Positions 5,402 to 6,464 of a stretch of 6,464 nt of DNA are shown in pieces. The stretch is taken from positions 1-6,464 of the forward strand of contig CALDPW010000123.1 of assembly GCA_937911885.1 (NCBI GenBank). The letters are read 5' to 3'. Position numbers and translations under genes: made by a program. The notes below the pieces were generated by a model that was not told the DNA's origin, searched no databases, and saw only the letters and a list, made by a program, of their open reading frames with translations. How positions within the stretch are numbered: the stretch's first letter is position 1; the number at the start of each line of letters is the position of its first letter. The stretch comes from an uncultured Clostridia bacterium. Lineage in GTDB: Bacteria > Bacillota > Clostridia > Christensenellales > UBA1242.

Positions 5402-6464
5402 TTATTTTTTTAATACAGAATATTTTAAGTGTAAATTTGGAGTAGCAGTTAAACTTAAATCTGCCAAACCTTCACCCGAAATAATGTTGTTATATCCTTC
5501 ACATGCAATCATTGCTGCATTATCGGTACACAACACCATTGGTGGAAACAACACAGTTATTCCTTCGGCATTACCTGCTTCGGTAAGTTGGCTGCGTAAA
5601 TAACTATTTGCTGCAACACCACCTGCAACGGCTAATGTTTTTAGTTTAAACTTTTTGCACGCCCTAATGCTTTTATCAACCAACGCTTTTACTGCTTCGT
5701 GTTGAAATGAAGCACAAACGTCGGCAACATTTGGTTGAGTGTTGTGTTGTTTAAGATTGTGCAAATAATTTATAACAGCTGTTTTTAAACCAGAGTAACT
5801 AAAATTAAAACTATTTTTTAAAACATCCTTTTTGACAAAAACTATATTGTTTGTGCCAAGTTTTGCTGTTTTATCAACAATTGGCCCACCAGGATATCCT
5901 AAACCTAAAACCTTGGCAACCTTATCGTAAGCCTCGCCAATAGCATCATCAACGGTTGAACCAATTAGTGTGTTTGATACATAATCATCAACCCTAACAA
6001 TTGCAGTGTGTCCACCCGAAACAACCAAACTAATAAAAGGAGGTTTTAATTCAGGTGTTGCAATATAGTTTGCACTAATGTGCCCTTTAATGTGGTTTAC
6101 TTTAATTAATGGAATGTTTAATGCATAGGCTAGTGACTTTGCAAAATTAACACCAACCATTAATGCACCCATTAATCCTGCGCCATAGGTTACAGCAATT
6201 GCATCAATTTGTTTTAATTCAATATTTGCTTTTTGCAAACTTTCGTTAAGAACATTGTTGATACACATTAAGTGATTACGGCTAGCAACTTCGGGCACAA
6301 CACCACCAAAGCGAGAGTGAATATCTATTTGGCTTGCAATAACATTGCTTAAAACCTCTCTGCCATTTTTTACAACGGCAATACTGGTTTCGTCGCAACT
6401 ACTTTCGATTCCCAAAACATAAACATCTTGCGTTTTATGGTTTTTTACTAAATTATTAAATTTT
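5402..6464 (-). CDS. tsaD: tRNA N6-threonylcarbamoyladenosine synthase subunit TsaD, N-terminus cut by right window edge
   Basis: It transfers the threonylcarbamoyl group from TC-AMP to A37 of ANN-decoding tRNAs, acting with TsaB and TsaE. Counting from the TTG at 6415 as residue 1, the motifs are: GIESSCDETS (2-11) of the ASKHA ATPase fold; HIKGH with metal ligands His108 and His112; SGGHT (133-137); DDAIGEAYDKVAK (156-168); YPGG (174-177); SYSGLKTAV (206-214); AGGVAANS (264-271); and CTDNAAM with the third metal ligand Asp298. The frame stays open upstream for 16 more codons to the window edge (ending TQDVYV before LGIESS), with no ATG, GTG or TTG among them. Starting at TTG 6415 would remove most of the first beta strand, and no Shine-Dalgarno lies at a suitable distance. 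I therefore treat that TTG as an internal Leu and place the true start outside the window. At least 353 codons are visible; the C-terminus is complete and is followed by a terminator. Confidence 0.96.
   Translation of the reverse strand, partial: KFNNLVKNHKTQDVYVLGIESSCDETSIAVVKNGREVLSNVIASQIDIHSRFGGVVPEVASRNHLMCINNVLNESLQKANIELKQIDAIAVTYGAGLMGALMVGVNFAKSLAYALNIPLIKVNHIKGHISANYIATPELKPPFISLVVSGGHTAIVRVDDYVSNTLIGSTVDDAIGEAYDKVAKVLGLGYPGGPIVDKTAKLGTNNIVFVKKDVLKNSFNFSYSGLKTAVINYLHNLKQHNTQPNVADVCASFQHEAVKALVDKSIRACKKFKLKTLAVAGGVAANSYLRSQLTEAGNAEGITVLFPPMVLCTDNAAMIACEGYNNIISGEGLADLSLTATPNLHLKYSVLKK

Noticed and set aside
1..6464. Possible use of the Mycoplasma genetic code (TGA as Trp), given the AT-rich composition.
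   Set aside because: Trp residues at conserved positions are TGG, no gene contains in-frame TGA, and all visible stops are TAA; the data neither need nor show recoding.

Overview
This is an AT-rich, tightly packed chromosomal segment, mostly housekeeping in content. It suggests a low-G+C Gram-positive-type bacterium (Bacillota, or a Mycoplasmatota/RF39-like relative). The grounds are base composition, strong Shine-Dalgarno sites, sigma-A-type promoters (TTGACA/17/TAAAAT), an acyl-ACP thioesterase and a bacterial TsaD. All five visible stop codons are TAA. Tryptophan is encoded by TGG with no in-frame TGA, so nothing points to the Mycoplasma code. The phylum call is tentative.

Layout: (1) 1-2050, minus strand: a two-gene aminoacyl-tRNA synthetase operon, aspS followed after 11 bp by asnS, whose 3' part runs off the left edge. 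The AspRS is the short archaeal/eukaryotic type and lacks the large insertion of ordinary bacterial AspRS. (2) 2051-2249: the aspS leader, with a good promoter, a strong terminator hairpin just before the ribosome binding site, and an upstream segment that can pair either with a neighbouring arm or with the terminator itself. This looks like an attenuator that is not a recognisable T-box, and it is the most interesting object here. (3) 2250-3161, minus: an unassigned protein with the landmarks of a protein-kinase/aminoglycoside-phosphotransferase fold. (4) 3285-3995, plus: an acyl-ACP thioesterase, divergent from the kinase-like gene and with its own promoter. (5) 4019-5296, minus: an unassigned protein of about five degenerate helical repeats, convergent with the thioesterase gene and sharing a bidirectional terminator with it. 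(6) 5402-6464, minus: tsaD (tRNA t6A synthesis), 5'-truncated by the right edge, ending in its own terminator.

Three genes serve tRNA charging or modification (asnS, aspS, tsaD) and one serves fatty-acid release. The two unassigned genes are single units with their own promoters and show no operon link to a known system. I see no mobile element, CRISPR array, RNA gene or toxin-antitoxin pair. No intergenic stretch reaches 300 bases; the longest (2051-2249) is the aspS leader.
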